64,000 bases of DNA from Roseovarius litoreus (GCF_900142765.1 NZ_FRCB01000003.1:404680-468679), one strand, 5' to 3'. Shown: positions 8,763 through 18,889, numbered from the stretch's first letter. A program made the numbers and translations. Notes: generated from the sequence alone by a model not told the origin.

Positions 8763-9862
8763 CACAGGCTCCGGCTGGGATCGGGGGCACGCGAAAGCAG
8801 GCGCAAGCGGTAGTTGGTCAGCACATCCACCGCCAGCAGGAAGAACAGAAGCATCCCCTGAAAGACCTGGATCGCGGCGGCGGGCAGGCCCAGTTCGGAC
8901 TGGGCGATCTCGCCGCCGATATAGGTCAGCGCCATCAGCAGGCCCGCGGCCAGAATGCCCAACGGGTGCAGCCGGCCCAGAAAGGCGACGATGATCGCGG
9001 TGAAGCCGTAGCCCACATTGAAATCGATGCTGACCTGTCCGGCGGGGCCGGAGACTTCGAAAAGGCCCGCCATGCCCGCCAGGGCCCCGGATGTGCCAAG
9101 GCAGAAAAGGATCAGCCGGGCCGGATTGACGCCTGCGAAGCGCGCGGCGCGCGGTGCCTGACCGGTCAGGCGGATCTGGTAGCCCAGGATATGCCGGCCC
9201 AGCAGGATATGCGCGAAGATCACCGCGATCAGCGCCGCAACCACACCCCAATGCATCCCCGATCCCGCGATCAGCTCGGCATTATGGGCCGCAGGATAGT
9301 TCTGCAGGTTGCGGCTGCCGGGAAAGCCCATGCCCTCGGGGTTGCGCATCGGCCCGAGGGCCATGGCGGCGAGCAATTGCTCGGCCACGTAGACCAGCAT
9401 CAGCGACACGAGGATTTCATTGGTGCCGAAGCGCAATTTGAGAAGCGCCGGGATCATCCCCCAGGCCAGCCCGCCAAGCGCGCCCGCAAGGATCATCAGC
9501 CCGAAGAGAAACCACGCATCGAGAGGGTAGAAGGCCAGCGCCACGCCTGCGCCGGTGAGCGCGCCGACAATATATTGCCCCTCGGCGCCGATATTCCAGA
9601 TCCCCGCCCGGAAGCCGAGTGCGAGGCCGATGGCGATCAGCACGAGCGGTGCGCCCTTCACCAGAAGCTGGGGACGGTAGTAGAAGGCGAATTCACCGAA
9701 AAGCGGCTCCCAGAAGATGGTGGAGATGGCCGCGACCGGGTTCTTGCCCAAGGCGGCGAAGAGTGCGCCACCCGCCAGCATGGTGACCAGCACCGCGAGG
9801 ACCGGCGAGAGGTAGATCCAGTGCCGCGCGGGCTGCGGGCGCTTTTCCAGCCGGAGCCTCAT
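8762..9862 (-). CDS. ABC transporter permease of the BMP (nucleoside-type) system, first permease
   Basis: A 366-residue inner-membrane permease. WNIGAEGQYIVGALTGAG near residue 90 is the family signature, and GTNEILVSLMLVYVAEQLL and LTGQAPRAARFAGV match nucleoside-type permeases. The N-terminal helix follows a basic cytoplasmic tail (MRLRLEKRPQ). It lies 117 bp downstream of the ATPase gene; that gap is filled by a palindromic intergenic repeat, which may lower expression of the membrane genes relative to the ATPase. Confidence 0.9.
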   Translation of the reverse strand: MRLRLEKRPQPARHWIYLSPVLAVLVTMLAGGALFAALGKNPVAAISTIFWEPLFGEFAFYYRPQLLVKGAPLVLIAIGLALGFRAGIWNIGAEGQYIVGALTGAGVALAFYPLDAWFLFGLMILAGALGGLAWGMIPALLKLRFGTNEILVSLMLVYVAEQLLAAMALGPMRNPEGMGFPGSRNLQNYPAAHNAELIAGSGMHWGVVAALIAVIFAHILLGRHILGYQIRLTGQAPRAARFAGVNPARLILFCLGTSGALAGMAGLFEVSGPAGQVSIDFNVGYGFTAIIVAFLGRLHPLGILAAGLLMALTYIGGEIAQSELGLPAAAIQVFQGMLLFFLLAVDVLTNYRLRLLSRAPDPSRSL

Positions 9863-9893
9863 GGGCGGGCGGCCTTATTTGTGGGAGCGGTGC

Positions 9894-9975
9894 GGGGGGC
9901 TCTGCCCCCGACATTGAAAATCCGGGGATTTTCAACGCCTCCCCCGGGATATTTGAGGCCAGAAGAAACAGGGGG
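9894..9975. repeat. Palindromic intergenic repeat (REP-like) inside the BMP operon
   Basis: The stretch has GGGGGGC-TCT-GCCCCC (9894-9909), a perfect 10-bp hairpin TTGAAAATCC/GGATTTTCAA (9914-9923 and 9926-9935), then CTCCCCCGGGATATTTGAGG and AGAAGAAACAGGGGGG. I remember near-identical CCCCCGGGATATTT / AGAAGAA sequences between genes in many Rhodobacteraceae genomes; that memory is not checked here. Only this copy was noticed in the window. Confidence 0.6.
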
Positions 9976-9979
9976 GCGC

Positions 9980-11497
9980 TCAGACATGGGCCACCTCCAT
10001 GTCATGCGCGCCGCCCATCATCAGCCCGATCTGGTCGAGGCCGAGTTGGGCGGTGGGTCGGATCTCGGACAGGCGGCCTTCGTTGAGCGCGCCGAAACGG
10101 TCGGCGATTTCCATCAGTTCGTCGAGATCCTGGCTGATGCACAGGATCGCGGCGCCTTCGGCTGCGAGATCGAGCAGAGCCTGACGGATCGCGGCCGCGG
10201 CGGCGGCATCGACGCCCCATGTGGGCTGGTTGACGATCAGCACCTCGGGGCGTTGCAGCACCTCGCGGCCGATCACGAATTTCTGCAGGTTGCCGCCTGA
10301 CAGCGCGCGCGCAGCAGTGCCGGGGCCGGGGGTGCGCACGTCGAAACGCGCGATGATGCGGCGCGCGAAACCTTCGGTCTCGGGCCAGCGGATGAAGCCG
10401 CGCGTCACCAGCCCCTCGCGGCCCGCGCCGGTGAGAAAGGCGTTTTCCGTGAGGCTCATGTCCGGGGCCGCGGCATGGCCCAGCCGTTCCTCGGGGGCGG
10501 CGAGAAGGCCCAGGCGGCGCCGTGCATCGGGGCGCAGCCGGCCGATGGGCGTGCCATGCAGGCGGATCGCGTCCGAGGGGCTGCGCAGTTCGCCCGAAAG
10601 GGCGGCGAGGAGTTCGTCCTGACCGTTGCCGGCGACACCGCCGATGCCGATGATTTCCCCTGAGCGGAGGGAGAAGCGGATATCTTTCAGAGCGGTGCCG
10701 AAAGGGCTGGGCGAGTGGAGCGAGAGGCCGGTGACCTCGAGCGCGACGTCCCCAAGCGGGCGGGCTGCGCGGGTCGGCGGGGTGATCGCCGTGCCGACCA
10801 TCATCTGCGCCATCTCGCGGGCGGTGGTCTCGGCGGGCAGGCAGGTGCCGACATTGCGCCCCTGCCGCAGGATCGTGGCGCGGTCGCACAGCGCGCGGAT
10901 TTCCTCGAGCTTGTGGGAAATGTAGAGGATGGCCACGCCTTCGGCGGTCAGTTTGCGCAGGGTCGAAAAGAGGATCTCGACCTCTTGCGGGGTCAGCACC
11001 GAGGTGGGCTCGTCCATGATCAGAAGCCGGGGGTCCTGCAGCAGGCAGCGCAGGATCTCGACCCGCTGGCGTTCGCCGGCCGACAGATCGCCCACCACCC
11101 GGTCGGGATCGAGCGGCAGGCCGTAGGTTTCGCTGACCGCGCGGATGCGGCGCGCCAGATCCCCCATAGGCGGCGGGGTTTCCATCCCGAGGGCGATATT
11201 CTCGGCGACGCTGAGCGCGTCGAAGAGCGAGAAGTGCTGAAACACCATGGCCACGCCGCAGGCCCGGGCAGCGCGCGGCTCGGCGGGGGCATAGGGCGCG
11301 CCGTGCAATGTCATGGTGCCGCTGTCAGGCTTGACCAGCCCGTAGATCATCTTGACCAGCGTGGATTTGCCGGCGCCGTTTTCGCCCAGAAGCGCATGCA
11401 CCTCGCCGCGGCCTATGTCGAAGGACACGTCGTCATTTGCGACGGCGCCGGGATAGGCCTTGGTCAGTCCCGAGATGGCAAGAAGGCTGGCTGTCAC
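9980..11497 (-). CDS. ABC transporter ATP-binding protein of the BMP system (two fused ATPase domains)
   Basis: A 505-residue double ATPase of the ribose/nucleoside type. Domain 1 has Walker A GENGAGKST (about residue 42), signature LSAGERQR, and Walker B LLIMDEPTSVLTPQE. Domain 2 has the degenerate Walker A GVAGNGQDELL, signature LSGGNLQK, and the family-typical VNQPTWGVDAAA. The GTG at 11497 follows AGGGGA and gives a normal N-terminus (MTASLLAISGLTKAYPG). The frame stays open far upstream, antisense to dnaE, but that part has no domain. It is divergent from dnaE across 186 bp and leads the operon. Confidence 0.9.
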   Translation of the reverse strand: MTASLLAISGLTKAYPGAVANDDVSFDIGRGEVHALLGENGAGKSTLVKMIYGLVKPDSGTMTLHGAPYAPAEPRAARACGVAMVFQHFSLFDALSVAENIALGMETPPPMGDLARRIRAVSETYGLPLDPDRVVGDLSAGERQRVEILRCLLQDPRLLIMDEPTSVLTPQEVEILFSTLRKLTAEGVAILYISHKLEEIRALCDRATILRQGRNVGTCLPAETTAREMAQMMVGTAITPPTRAARPLGDVALEVTGLSLHSPSPFGTALKDIRFSLRSGEIIGIGGVAGNGQDELLAALSGELRSPSDAIRLHGTPIGRLRPDARRRLGLLAAPEERLGHAAAPDMSLTENAFLTGAGREGLVTRGFIRWPETEGFARRIIARFDVRTPGPGTAARALSGGNLQKFVIGREVLQRPEVLIVNQPTWGVDAAAAAAIRQALLDLAAEGAAILCISQDLDELMEIADRFGALNEGRLSEIRPTAQLGLDQIGLMMGGAHDMEVAHV

Positions 11498-11683
11498 GCG
11501 GTCCCCTGATGCGTTGTGATGGGCGGCTGACCGATGACTAGCGCAGGCGTGGCGGGATGGGCAATGGTCCGGGGCGCTTTTCCGGGCCAAAGCCGGCAGC
11601 TTTGACTGCGGCTTGGGCAAAAAACGCGCGCCTTGCGGGATCGTGGCTTTTGCCGGGGCGCGCGGGCGGCTAATCTGCGGGGC

Positions 11684-14600
11684 ATGAGCAGTTCCCCCCG
11701 ATTCATTCATCTTCGCGTCCATACCGAATATTCCCTGCTGGAAGGTGCTGTGCGGCTCAAGTCGCTGGCGGGCCTGTGCGAGAAGGCGGGGATGCCGGCG
11801 GTGGCGGTGACCGACACCAACAACATGTTCGCCGCACTGGAGTTTTCCGTCACCGCGAGCGGGGCGGGCATCCAGCCGATCATGGGCTGTCAGGTCGATC
11901 TGGACTATCTCGAGACCCAGCCGGGTGAGCGGGCCAAGCCGCCTGCGCCGCTGGTTCTGCTGGCCCAGAACGAGGCGGGCTACGAGAACCTGATGAAGCT
12001 CAACTCGTGTCTCTATCTGCGCGGCGACGGGCAATTGCCGCATGTCACGCTGGCTGAGCTCGAAGCGCATGCGGAGGGGGTGATCTGTCTGACGGGTGGG
12101 CCGGACGGGCCGGTGGGGCGCTTGTTGCAGGCCGGGCAGCGCCCGGCGGCCGAGGCGTTGATGGGCCAGTTGCTGGAGGCGTTCGCAGACCGGCTTTATG
12201 TCGAGCTGCAGCGTCACCCGGGCGAGGATGGCGCGCCCGAGGCCGAACGGCTGACCGAGCGGGGCTTTGTCGAGATGGCCTATGCGATGGGTATTCCGCT
12301 GGTGGCCACGAATGACGTCTATTTCCCCGATGCGGGCATGTACGAGGCGCATGATGCGCTCTTGTGTGTGGCCGAGGGCACCTATGTCGATCAGGCCGAG
12401 CCGCGCCGGAGGCTGACCGCGCAGCATTACTTCAAGACGCCGCAGGAGATGGCGACGCTTTTCGCCGATCTGCCCGAGGCGCTGGAGAATACCGTCGAGA
12501 TCGCGCGGCGCTGTGCCTTTGGCGCCTACAGGCGCGATCCGATCCTGCCGCGCTTTGCCGATGACGAGGTGGACGAGCTGCGCCGTCAGGCCAAGGAGGG
12601 GCTGGAGGCGCGGCTGGCGGTGATCCCGCATGCCGCCTCGGTGGAGGAGTATCACAAGCGGCTGGAGTTCGAACTGGGCATCATCGAGGGAATGGGCTTT
12701 CCGGGCTATTTCCTGATCGTTGCTGATTTCATCAAATGGGCCAAGGAACAGGATATTCCGGTGGGGCCGGGGCGCGGCTCGGGGGCGGGCAGTCTGGTGG
12801 CCTATGCCTTGACCATCACCGATCTCGATCCGCTGCGCTACAGCCTGCTGTTCGAACGCTTCCTGAACCCCGAGCGGGTCAGTATGCCGGATTTCGACAT
12901 CGATTTCTGCATGGATCGCCGAGAGGAGGTGATCCAGTATGTGCAGCGCAAATACGGGCGCGACAAGGTGGGGCAGATCATCACCTTCGGTGCGCTTCTG
13001 TCCAAGGCTGCCGTGCGCGATATCGGCCGGGTGCTGCAGATGCCCTATGGCCAGGTCGACAAGCTGTCGAAGATGATCCCCGTGGAAGGGGTCAAGCCGG
13101 TGTCGATCCAGCAGGCCTTGGCACAGGAGGATCGCCTGCGAGAGGCGGCGCGCAGCGAAGAGGTCGTGGACCGGCTGCTGAATTACGGCATGAAGGTCGA
13201 GGGGCTGTTGCGCAATGCCTCGACCCATGCGGCGGGGGTGGTGATCGGGGACAGGCCGCTGGATGCGCTGGTTCCGCTCTATCAGGATCCGCGCTCGGAC
13301 ATGCCGGCCACGCAATTCAACATGAAATGGGTCGAGCAGGCAGGGCTGGTCAAGTTCGACTTTCTGGGTCTCAAGACGCTGACGGTGATCCAGAACGCGA
13401 TCGGGCAGATCCATGCCGAGGGGCGCGACCTGCATATCGCTGCCGATGGCAGCACCATCTATGAGCCGTTCGAGGGCGCCGAGAACGATATCGGCCAGAT
13501 CCCGCTGGATGACGCCAAGACCTATGAGCTTTACGCGCGCGCAAGGACGGTGGCGGTGTTCCAGGTGGAAAGCTCGGGCATGATGGATGCGCTCAAGCGG
13601 ATGAAACCCACCTGCATCGAGGACATCGTGGCGCTTGTGGCGCTCTATCGTCCCGGCCCGATGGAGAACATCCCCAAATATTGCGAGGTCAAGAACGCGC
13701 TGAGCGAGCGTGACAGGCTGCATCCGCTGATCGACCATATCCTCGACGAGACGCAGGGCATCATCGTCTATCAGGAACAGGTGATGCAGATCGCGCAGGA
13801 GATGGCGGGCTATACGCTTGGCGGTGCTGACCTTTTGCGCCGCGCCATGGGCAAGAAGATCCAGGCCGCGATGGATGCCGAACGCCCCAAGTTCATCGCC
13901 GGGGCCAAGGCCAACGGGGTGGATGACGCCAAGGCGCTGGAAGTGTGGAACCTGCTCGACAAGTTCGCCAATTACGGCTTCAACAAATCGCACGCGGCGG
14001 CCTATGCGGTGGTCAGCTATCAGACGGCGTGGCTCAAGGCCAACCACCCGGTCGAATTCATGGCCGGGGTGATGAATTGCGATATCCACCTGACCGACAA
14101 GCTGGCGGTCTATTTCCAGGAAGTGAAGAAGGGGCTGCAACTGCCCTATGCGCCGCCTTGCGTGAACCGGTCGGATGCGGTCTTTCAGGTGCGCGGCGGC
14201 GTGCTGCATTACGCGCTTGGTGCGCTCAAGAACGTCGGCGTCGAGGCGATGCGCCTGATCGTGGAGGGGCGCGGCGACAAGCCCTTTGCGACGCTTTACG
14301 ATGTCGCGCGGCGCGTCGATCTGAAACGGATCGGCAAGCGGCCGCTTGAGATGCTGGCGCGCGCCGGGGCCTTCGATGAGCTTGATCGCAACCGGCGCCG
14401 CGTGTTCGACAGCATCGAGCCGCTGATGAACTATTCGGCGGCGATTTTCGATCAGAAGACCTCGAGCCAGGTGTCGCTCTTTGGCGAGGCGGGCGACGAT
14501 CTGCCCGAGCCGCGCCTCAGCCCGGTGGAGGATTGGCTGCCCGCCGAGCGCCTGACCGAGGAATTCAAGGCGATCGGCTTTTACCTGTCGGGCCATCCAC

Positions 14601-15187
14601 TCGACGACTACATGGGCGCGCTGCGGCGCAAGGACGTCAAGACCCTCGACGAGGTCACTGCAATGGCCGAGCAAAAGGGCGCGCTGGTGGCCAAGATGGC
14701 CGGTGTCGTGTCAGGCAGGCAGGAGCGCAAATCGGCGCGCGGCAACCGGTTTGCCTTTGTGCAATTGTCGGACACGACCGGCGGCTTCGAGGTGACGCTG
14801 TTTTCCGAAACGCTGGAGAAATCCCGCGATCATCTGGAGACCGGTGCGCAGGTCGTGGTCACGGTCGAGGCGACGATGGAAAGCGATCAGCTGAAACTGC
14901 TTGGCCGGGCTGTGTCACCAATCGACGGGGTCGTGGCGGATGCGGGCGCCATGGGGCTGCGTATCTTCGTCGAAACCGAAGAGGCGATTCCCTCGGTGGC
15001 CTCGGTGCTGCAGAACGCGGTCACATCGGTCAAATCCGGGGGGCGCGGGCCGATCCGGTTCTGCCTGATGGGGCCGAGCCTTCCGGGTGAGATCGAGATC
15101 GACACAGGGCAGGACTACCCTGTTACCCCGCAAATCAAGGGCGCAATCAAAAGCCTGAGCGGCGTTCTGGCTGTGGAAGAGATGTAG
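11684..15187 (+). CDS. dnaE: DNA polymerase III subunit alpha
   Basis: A 1167-residue replicative polymerase, the normal length for DnaE1. The N-terminal PHP domain starts at FIHLRVHTEYSLLEG. Catalytic aspartates lie in MPDFDIDFCMDRR (about residues 400-405) and KFDFLGLKTL (about 556), matching the E. coli spacing. GPGRGSGAGSLVAY, FNKSHAAAYAVVSYQTAWLK and a C-terminal OB-fold (GVVSGRQERKSARGNRFAFVQL) follow. The ATG at 11684 is preferred over an in-frame ATG at 11633 that adds an arginine-rich leader. It appears to be a single-gene unit. Confidence 0.96.
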   Translation: MSSSPRFIHLRVHTEYSLLEGAVRLKSLAGLCEKAGMPAVAVTDTNNMFAALEFSVTASGAGIQPIMGCQVDLDYLETQPGERAKPPAPLVLLAQNEAGYENLMKLNSCLYLRGDGQLPHVTLAELEAHAEGVICLTGGPDGPVGRLLQAGQRPAAEALMGQLLEAFADRLYVELQRHPGEDGAPEAERLTERGFVEMAYAMGIPLVATNDVYFPDAGMYEAHDALLCVAEGTYVDQAEPRRRLTAQHYFKTPQEMATLFADLPEALENTVEIARRCAFGAYRRDPILPRFADDEVDELRRQAKEGLEARLAVIPHAASVEEYHKRLEFELGIIEGMGFPGYFLIVADFIKWAKEQDIPVGPGRGSGAGSLVAYALTITDLDPLRYSLLFERFLNPERVSMPDFDIDFCMDRREEVIQYVQRKYGRDKVGQIITFGALLSKAAVRDIGRVLQMPYGQVDKLSKMIPVEGVKPVSIQQALAQEDRLREAARSEEVVDRLLNYGMKVEGLLRNASTHAAGVVIGDRPLDALVPLYQDPRSDMPATQFNMKWVEQAGLVKFDFLGLKTLTVIQNAIGQIHAEGRDLHIAADGSTIYEPFEGAENDIGQIPLDDAKTYELYARARTVAVFQVESSGMMDALKRMKPTCIEDIVALVALYRPGPMENIPKYCEVKNALSERDRLHPLIDHILDETQGIIVYQEQVMQIAQEMAGYTLGGADLLRRAMGKKIQAAMDAERPKFIAGAKANGVDDAKALEVWNLLDKFANYGFNKSHAAAYAVVSYQTAWLKANHPVEFMAGVMNCDIHLTDKLAVYFQEVKKGLQLPYAPPCVNRSDAVFQVRGGVLHYALGALKNVGVEAMRLIVEGRGDKPFATLYDVARRVDLKRIGKRPLEMLARAGAFDELDRNRRRVFDSIEPLMNYSAAIFDQKTSSQVSLFGEAGDDLPEPRLSPVEDWLPAERLTEEFKAIGFYLSGHPLDDYMGALRRKDVKTLDEVTAMAEQKGALVAKMAGVVSGRQERKSARGNRFAFVQLSDTTGGFEVTLFSETLEKSRDHLETGAQVVVTVEATMESDQLKLLGRAVSPIDGVVADAGAMGLRIFVETEEAIPSVASVLQNAVTSVKSGGRGPIRFCLMGPSLPGEIEIDTGQDYPVTPQIKGAIKSLSGVLAVEEM

Positions 15188-15213
15188 CGCGCCGGTGATC
15201 GCAGGGCCACGCC

Positions 15214-15408
15214 TTACCAGTGCGGCGGGCGTTCATCGCCAAGCGTGATACCGCCGCCCAGATCGCTTTCGCGTTCCGCCTCGCGCTCGAGCAGCAGTTG
15301 CACCCGGCGCGTCAACAGGGCGATCTCGCGTTCCTGCCGGGTCACGACATCCGACAGATCGTCAAGCGCGCGGGTCAGATGGGCGATTTGTTCTTCAAGC
15401 GTATCCAT
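15214..15408 (-). CDS. slyX: SlyX-family protein
   Basis: A 64-residue acidic coiled-coil protein: MDTLEEQIAHLTRALDDLSD continues in heptads with leucines to about residue 45 and ends in the SlyX-like PPHW. SlyX proteins are short, conserved and of unknown function. It lies convergent to dnaE and divergent from hisS, with 26 and 117 bp gaps. Confidence 0.85.
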   Translation of the reverse strand: MDTLEEQIAHLTRALDDLSDVVTRQEREIALLTRRVQLLLEREAERESDLGGGITLGDERPPHW

Positions 15409-15525
15409 GCGTCGAGCTAGCGGTTTTGGGCTGTCGACGTCAATCGCCTTGTTGCCCCGGCTTGCCCCCGCGTGCCCCTTCGGCTAGACGCTGCGACAAG
15501 CAGCAAACCCCGGTGGATCCCCCAG

Positions 15526-17001
15526 ATGGCCAAGGAAAAGAAACAGCCCCGCCCCAAGGCCGAGACGCCCAAGGGCTTTCGCGATTACTTCGGCACCGAA
15601 GTGACCGAGCGCGCCGAGATGTTGCGCAAGATTGCGGGCGTGTATCATCTTTATGGGTTCGAGGCGCTTGAATCGAGCGCGGTGGAAACCGTCGAGGCGT
15701 TGGGCAAGTTCCTGCCGGATGTGGACCGGCCGAATGAAGGCGTGTTTGCCTGGCAGGAGGACGAGGGCGACTGGCTGGCGCTGCGCTATGATCTCACGGC
15801 ACCGCTGGCGCGGGTCTATGCGCAGCACCGCAACGATCTGCCGACGCCCTACAGGCGCTATGCAATGGGGCCTGTCTGGCGTAATGAAAAGCCGGGGCCG
15901 GGGCGGTTTCGTCAGTTTTATCAATGCGATGCGGATACGGTTGGCGCGCCTTCGGTGGCGGCTGACGCCGAGATCTGCGCGATGCTGGCCGACACCCTGG
16001 AACAGGTGGGCATCCCGCGCGGCGACTACATCGTGCGGGTGAACAACCGCAAGGTTCTCAATGGTGTGCTCGAGGTCATGGGGCTGGACGAGGGCGCGCA
16101 GCGCGATGCCGTCCTGCGCACCATCGACAAGTTCGACAAGGTAGGCGAAAGCGGTGTGCGCGAGTTGCTGGGCAAGGGGCGGCTGGACGCCTCGGGCGCC
16201 TATATCGACGGGGTCGGGCTGAGCGACGATCAGGCGGGGCCGGTGCTGGCGTTCCTCACGTCAAAGGCTGAGACTGCGGCGCGGACGCTGGACAATCTGC
16301 GTGCCGCCGTGGGGGAGAGCGCGATTGGTCTTGAGGGTGTGCAAGAGCTTGAAACCATTGCCGATCTTCTGGAGGCCCAAGGCTATGGGCCGGACCGGAT
16401 CGTGATCGATCCATCGGTCGTGCGGGGGCTTGGATATTACACCGGGCCTGTGTTCGAAGCCGAGTTGACCTTTGAAATCCTTGATGAAAAAGGCCGCAAG
16501 CGGCAATTCGGCTCGGTTGCGGGGGGCGGGCGTTATGACGATCTGGTCAAGCGCTTTACCGGGCAGGCGGTGCCGGCGACGGGTGTGTCCATCGGGGTGG
16601 ACCGGCTGCTGGCGGCGCTGCGCGAAAAGGGCCGGATCGGCGGGACGGTGGAAGGTCCGGTGGTGGTGACCGTGATGGACCGCGACCGGATGGCCGATTA
16701 TCAACATATGGTGGGTGAATTGCGGCGCGCGGGTATCCGGGCGGAGGTGTATCTGGGCAATCCGAAGAACTTCGGAAACCAGATGAAATACGCCGACCGG
16801 CGCGGTGCGCCCATCGCGGTGATCGAGGGCGGCGACGAGAAAGAGCGCGGCGTCATCCAGATCAAGGACCTGATCCTCGGGGCGCAGATGGCCGAGAATG
16901 CGACCCTCGAAGAGTGGAAGGAACGACCCAGCCAGTTCGAGGTTCCGCGCGCGCAACTTGTTGAAAAGGTGCGTAAAATTCTGGACGGGCAGGGGCAATG
17001 A
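15526..17001 (+). CDS. hisS: Histidine--tRNA ligase
   Basis: A 491-residue class II synthetase charging tRNA-His. Motif 1 lies around [19 protein letters not shown], motif 2 is [25 protein letters not shown], the HisA-type loop is [14 protein letters not shown], and motif 3 is [12 protein letters not shown]. The C-terminal anticodon-binding domain runs from about residue 380. The start [13 protein letters not shown] at 15526 fits; an in-frame ATG at 15472 lies upstream without support. It overlaps hisZ by 4 bp, giving the hisS-hisZ-hisG arrangement familiar in alphaproteobacteria. Confidence 0.95.
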   Translation: MAKEKKQPRPKAETPKGFRDYFGTEVTERAEMLRKIAGVYHLYGFEALESSAVETVEALGKFLPDVDRPNEGVFAWQEDEGDWLALRYDLTAPLARVYAQHRNDLPTPYRRYAMGPVWRNEKPGPGRFRQFYQCDADTVGAPSVAADAEICAMLADTLEQVGIPRGDYIVRVNNRKVLNGVLEVMGLDEGAQRDAVLRTIDKFDKVGESGVRELLGKGRLDASGAYIDGVGLSDDQAGPVLAFLTSKAETAARTLDNLRAAVGESAIGLEGVQELETIADLLEAQGYGPDRIVIDPSVVRGLGYYTGPVFEAELTFEILDEKGRKRQFGSVAGGGRYDDLVKRFTGQAVPATGVSIGVDRLLAALREKGRIGGTVEGPVVVTVMDRDRMADYQHMVGELRRAGIRAEVYLGNPKNFGNQMKYADRRGAPIAVIEGGDEKERGVIQIKDLILGAQMAENATLEEWKERPSQFEVPRAQLVEKVRKILDGQGQ

Positions 17002-18083
17002 CCGACCGCGCCGCGATCCGGGCCGAGGCGGCGCGGCTGCGCGCGGTCTTCGAGGCCGAGGGGGCGCAGCCGGTGGAAACGACGGTGCTGCAACCCGCCG
17101 AGGTCCTGCTTGATCTCTATGGCGAGGATATGCGGGCGCGGGCCTATGTGACCTCGGATGCGTTGCGCGGGGAGCAGATGCTCAGGCCGGATTTCACGGT
17201 GCCGGTGGTGCAGATGCATATGGCGCATGGGGCGGAACCGGCCTGTTACACCTATTCCGGGGAGGTTTTTCGGCGGCAGGAGGACGATCCCGACCGGGCC
17301 AACGAATATATGCAGGTCGGCTTCGAACTGTTTGACCGCGCGGCGCCAGAGGCGGCGGATGCACGTGTTTTCTGCATTATTTTCAATGCCTTGGAGCCTC
17401 TGGGCCTGCGCGCAGCGACCGGTGATATCGGCCTCTTGATGGCGGCGGTGGGCGGCTTGCGGACCACCGAGGCGCGCAAGAAGGCGTTGTTGCGGCATAT
17501 CTGGAGGCCGAGACGGTTTCGGGCATTGATGGATCGCTATTCTGGCCGGGTGCCGGTGCCGGAGAGCCGGGCGGCGCTGCTGGCCAAGGCGGAGCCGATG
17601 GCCGAGGCGGGGCCGATGATCGGATTGCGCAGCGAAGCGGAAATACTGAGCCGGATCAAAGCCTTGCAAGAGGATGCTCAGGTTGCGCCGATCTCGGATG
17701 ACGAGGTGGCGCTGATCGATGCCATTCTGGCCGTGCGAGAAACGTCCGATAACGCCTTGGAAAGATTGCGAGATATTGCAGTGGACATGGGCGCGATCCA
17801 ACCTGCGGTGGACCGGCTGGCGCGGCGTCTGGAGGCGATGGCGGGACGCGGTCTGGACATCACCAAGCTTGATTTCGAGGCCAGTTACGGGCGCACCAAC
17901 ATGGAATACTATGACGGCTTTGTCTTTGGATTCTATGCAGAAAAACGGCCTGACCTGCCGCCTGTGGCGACCGGCGGGCGCTATGACGCGCTGACCCGAC
18001 AGCTGGGTCGTGGACGAGAGATACCGGCGGTCGGCGGAGTGGTGCGGCCGGGGCTGGTGGTGGATCTGGGGGGGCTGTCATGA
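16998..18083 (+). CDS. hisZ: ATP phosphoribosyltransferase regulatory subunit
   Basis: A 361-residue HisRS-like protein without the anticodon-binding domain. [13 protein letters not shown] and [25 protein letters not shown] correspond to the HisRS active-site region, and [15 protein letters not shown] is the motif 3-like end. HisZ binds short-form HisG and is needed for the first step of histidine synthesis and for feedback inhibition. It overlaps hisS and hisG by ATGA junctions, so the three are translationally coupled. Confidence 0.93.
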   Translation: MTDRAAIRAEAARLRAVFEAEGAQPVETTVLQPAEVLLDLYGEDMRARAYVTSDALRGEQMLRPDFTVPVVQMHMAHGAEPACYTYSGEVFRRQEDDPDRANEYMQVGFELFDRAAPEAADARVFCIIFNALEPLGLRAATGDIGLLMAAVGGLRTTEARKKALLRHIWRPRRFRALMDRYSGRVPVPESRAALLAKAEPMAEAGPMIGLRSEAEILSRIKALQEDAQVAPISDDEVALIDAILAVRETSDNALERLRDIAVDMGAIQPAVDRLARRLEAMAGRGLDITKLDFEASYGRTNMEYYDGFVFGFYAEKRPDLPPVATGGRYDALTRQLGRGREIPAVGGVVRPGLVVDLGGLS

Positions 18084-18775
18084 GCCTCAAGCTGGGGGTG
18101 CCGTCCAAGGGGCGGCTGATGGAAAAAACCTTTGAATGGTTCGGCAAGCGCGGCATCGAACTGGGCCGTGCGGGATCGGATCGCGAATATGCGGGCTATG
18201 TCCAAGGTATTGATAATGTTGACCTTGTTCTCTTGTCTGCCGGGGAAATCCCAAGAGAGCTGGCCGCTGGGCGCATCCATCTTGGGGTGACGGGCACCGA
18301 TCTGGTGCGCGAGAAACTGGGCCAATGGGACAATCGGGTCGAGGAAATCGCTGAGCTGGGCTTTGGTCAGGCCGATCTGGTGCTGGCGGTGCCGGGCGCA
18401 TGGGTCGATGTGAACACGCTGGACGATCTTGATGCAGTGGCTTCAGCATTCCGCGCAACCCACGGATTTCGTTTGAGAATTGCCACGAAGTATCACCGAC
18501 TTGTGCGGGAGTTTCTGCGCGAGAACGGGGTGGCGGATTACCAGCTTGTGGACAGTCAGGGCGCCACGGAAGGCACGGTGAAGAACGAGACCGCCGAGGC
18601 GATTGCCGATATCACCTCGACCGGTGACACCTTGCGCGCCAACCATTTGAAAATATTGGAAGATGGGCTGATCCTGCGCAGTCAGGCGACGTTGTTTCGG
18701 GCCCGGCGCGTGCCGTTGAGCGACATGGATCGCAGCACCCTCGCGGAGTTGCTCAAGAGCCTGTCGCTCGACTGA
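18080..18775 (+). CDS. hisG: ATP phosphoribosyltransferase, short form
   Basis: A 231-residue HisG joining ATP and PRPP. Its length shows the short form, which lacks the C-terminal regulatory domain and depends on HisZ, encoded directly upstream. LGVPSKGRLMEKTFEWF opens the protein, and the PRPP loop is in DITSTGDTLRANHLKIL near residue 175. It ends the hisS-hisZ-hisG unit. A 72-nt repeated element starts 17 nt after its stop. Confidence 0.95.
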   Translation: MSLKLGVPSKGRLMEKTFEWFGKRGIELGRAGSDREYAGYVQGIDNVDLVLLSAGEIPRELAAGRIHLGVTGTDLVREKLGQWDNRVEEIAELGFGQADLVLAVPGAWVDVNTLDDLDAVASAFRATHGFRLRIATKYHRLVREFLRENGVADYQLVDSQGATEGTVKNETAEAIADITSTGDTLRANHLKILEDGLILRSQATLFRARRVPLSDMDRSTLAELLKSLSLD

Positions 18776-18792
18776 CATCCTGTCGTACGATC

Positions 18793-18864
18793 CGTACGAA
18801 ACCTACGCGCCTTTGGGACGAAACCGGGACCCGATCGCGGGATTTGTGTCCATCCTGTACGCAA
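18793..18864. repeat. 72-nt conserved element, copy A, in the hisG/OMP convergent gap
   Basis: The block aligns without gaps to 49762-49833. Shared anchors are CGTAC (18793), CCTACGCG (18802), ATTTGTGTCC (18842) and GTACGCAA (18857), with identical spacing of 9, 40 and 15 nt in both copies. I count about 52 of 72 identical positions by eye. The ends CGTAC and GTACG are complementary. A TCGTACGA palindrome lies just outside at 18783. It sits between the 3' ends of two convergent genes. Its function is unknown. Confidence 0.7.
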
Positions 18865-18889
18865 TCGTTGCGGTATAACGGAAGACGAC

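Noticed and set aside
11498..14674. Very long open frame on the minus strand continuing upstream of the BMP-system ATPase, antisense to dnaE
   Set aside because: It has no domain, is rich in Arg, His and Leu, and mirrors dnaE codon bias in high-GC DNA; the ATPase has a good GTG start and ribosome-binding site at 11497.
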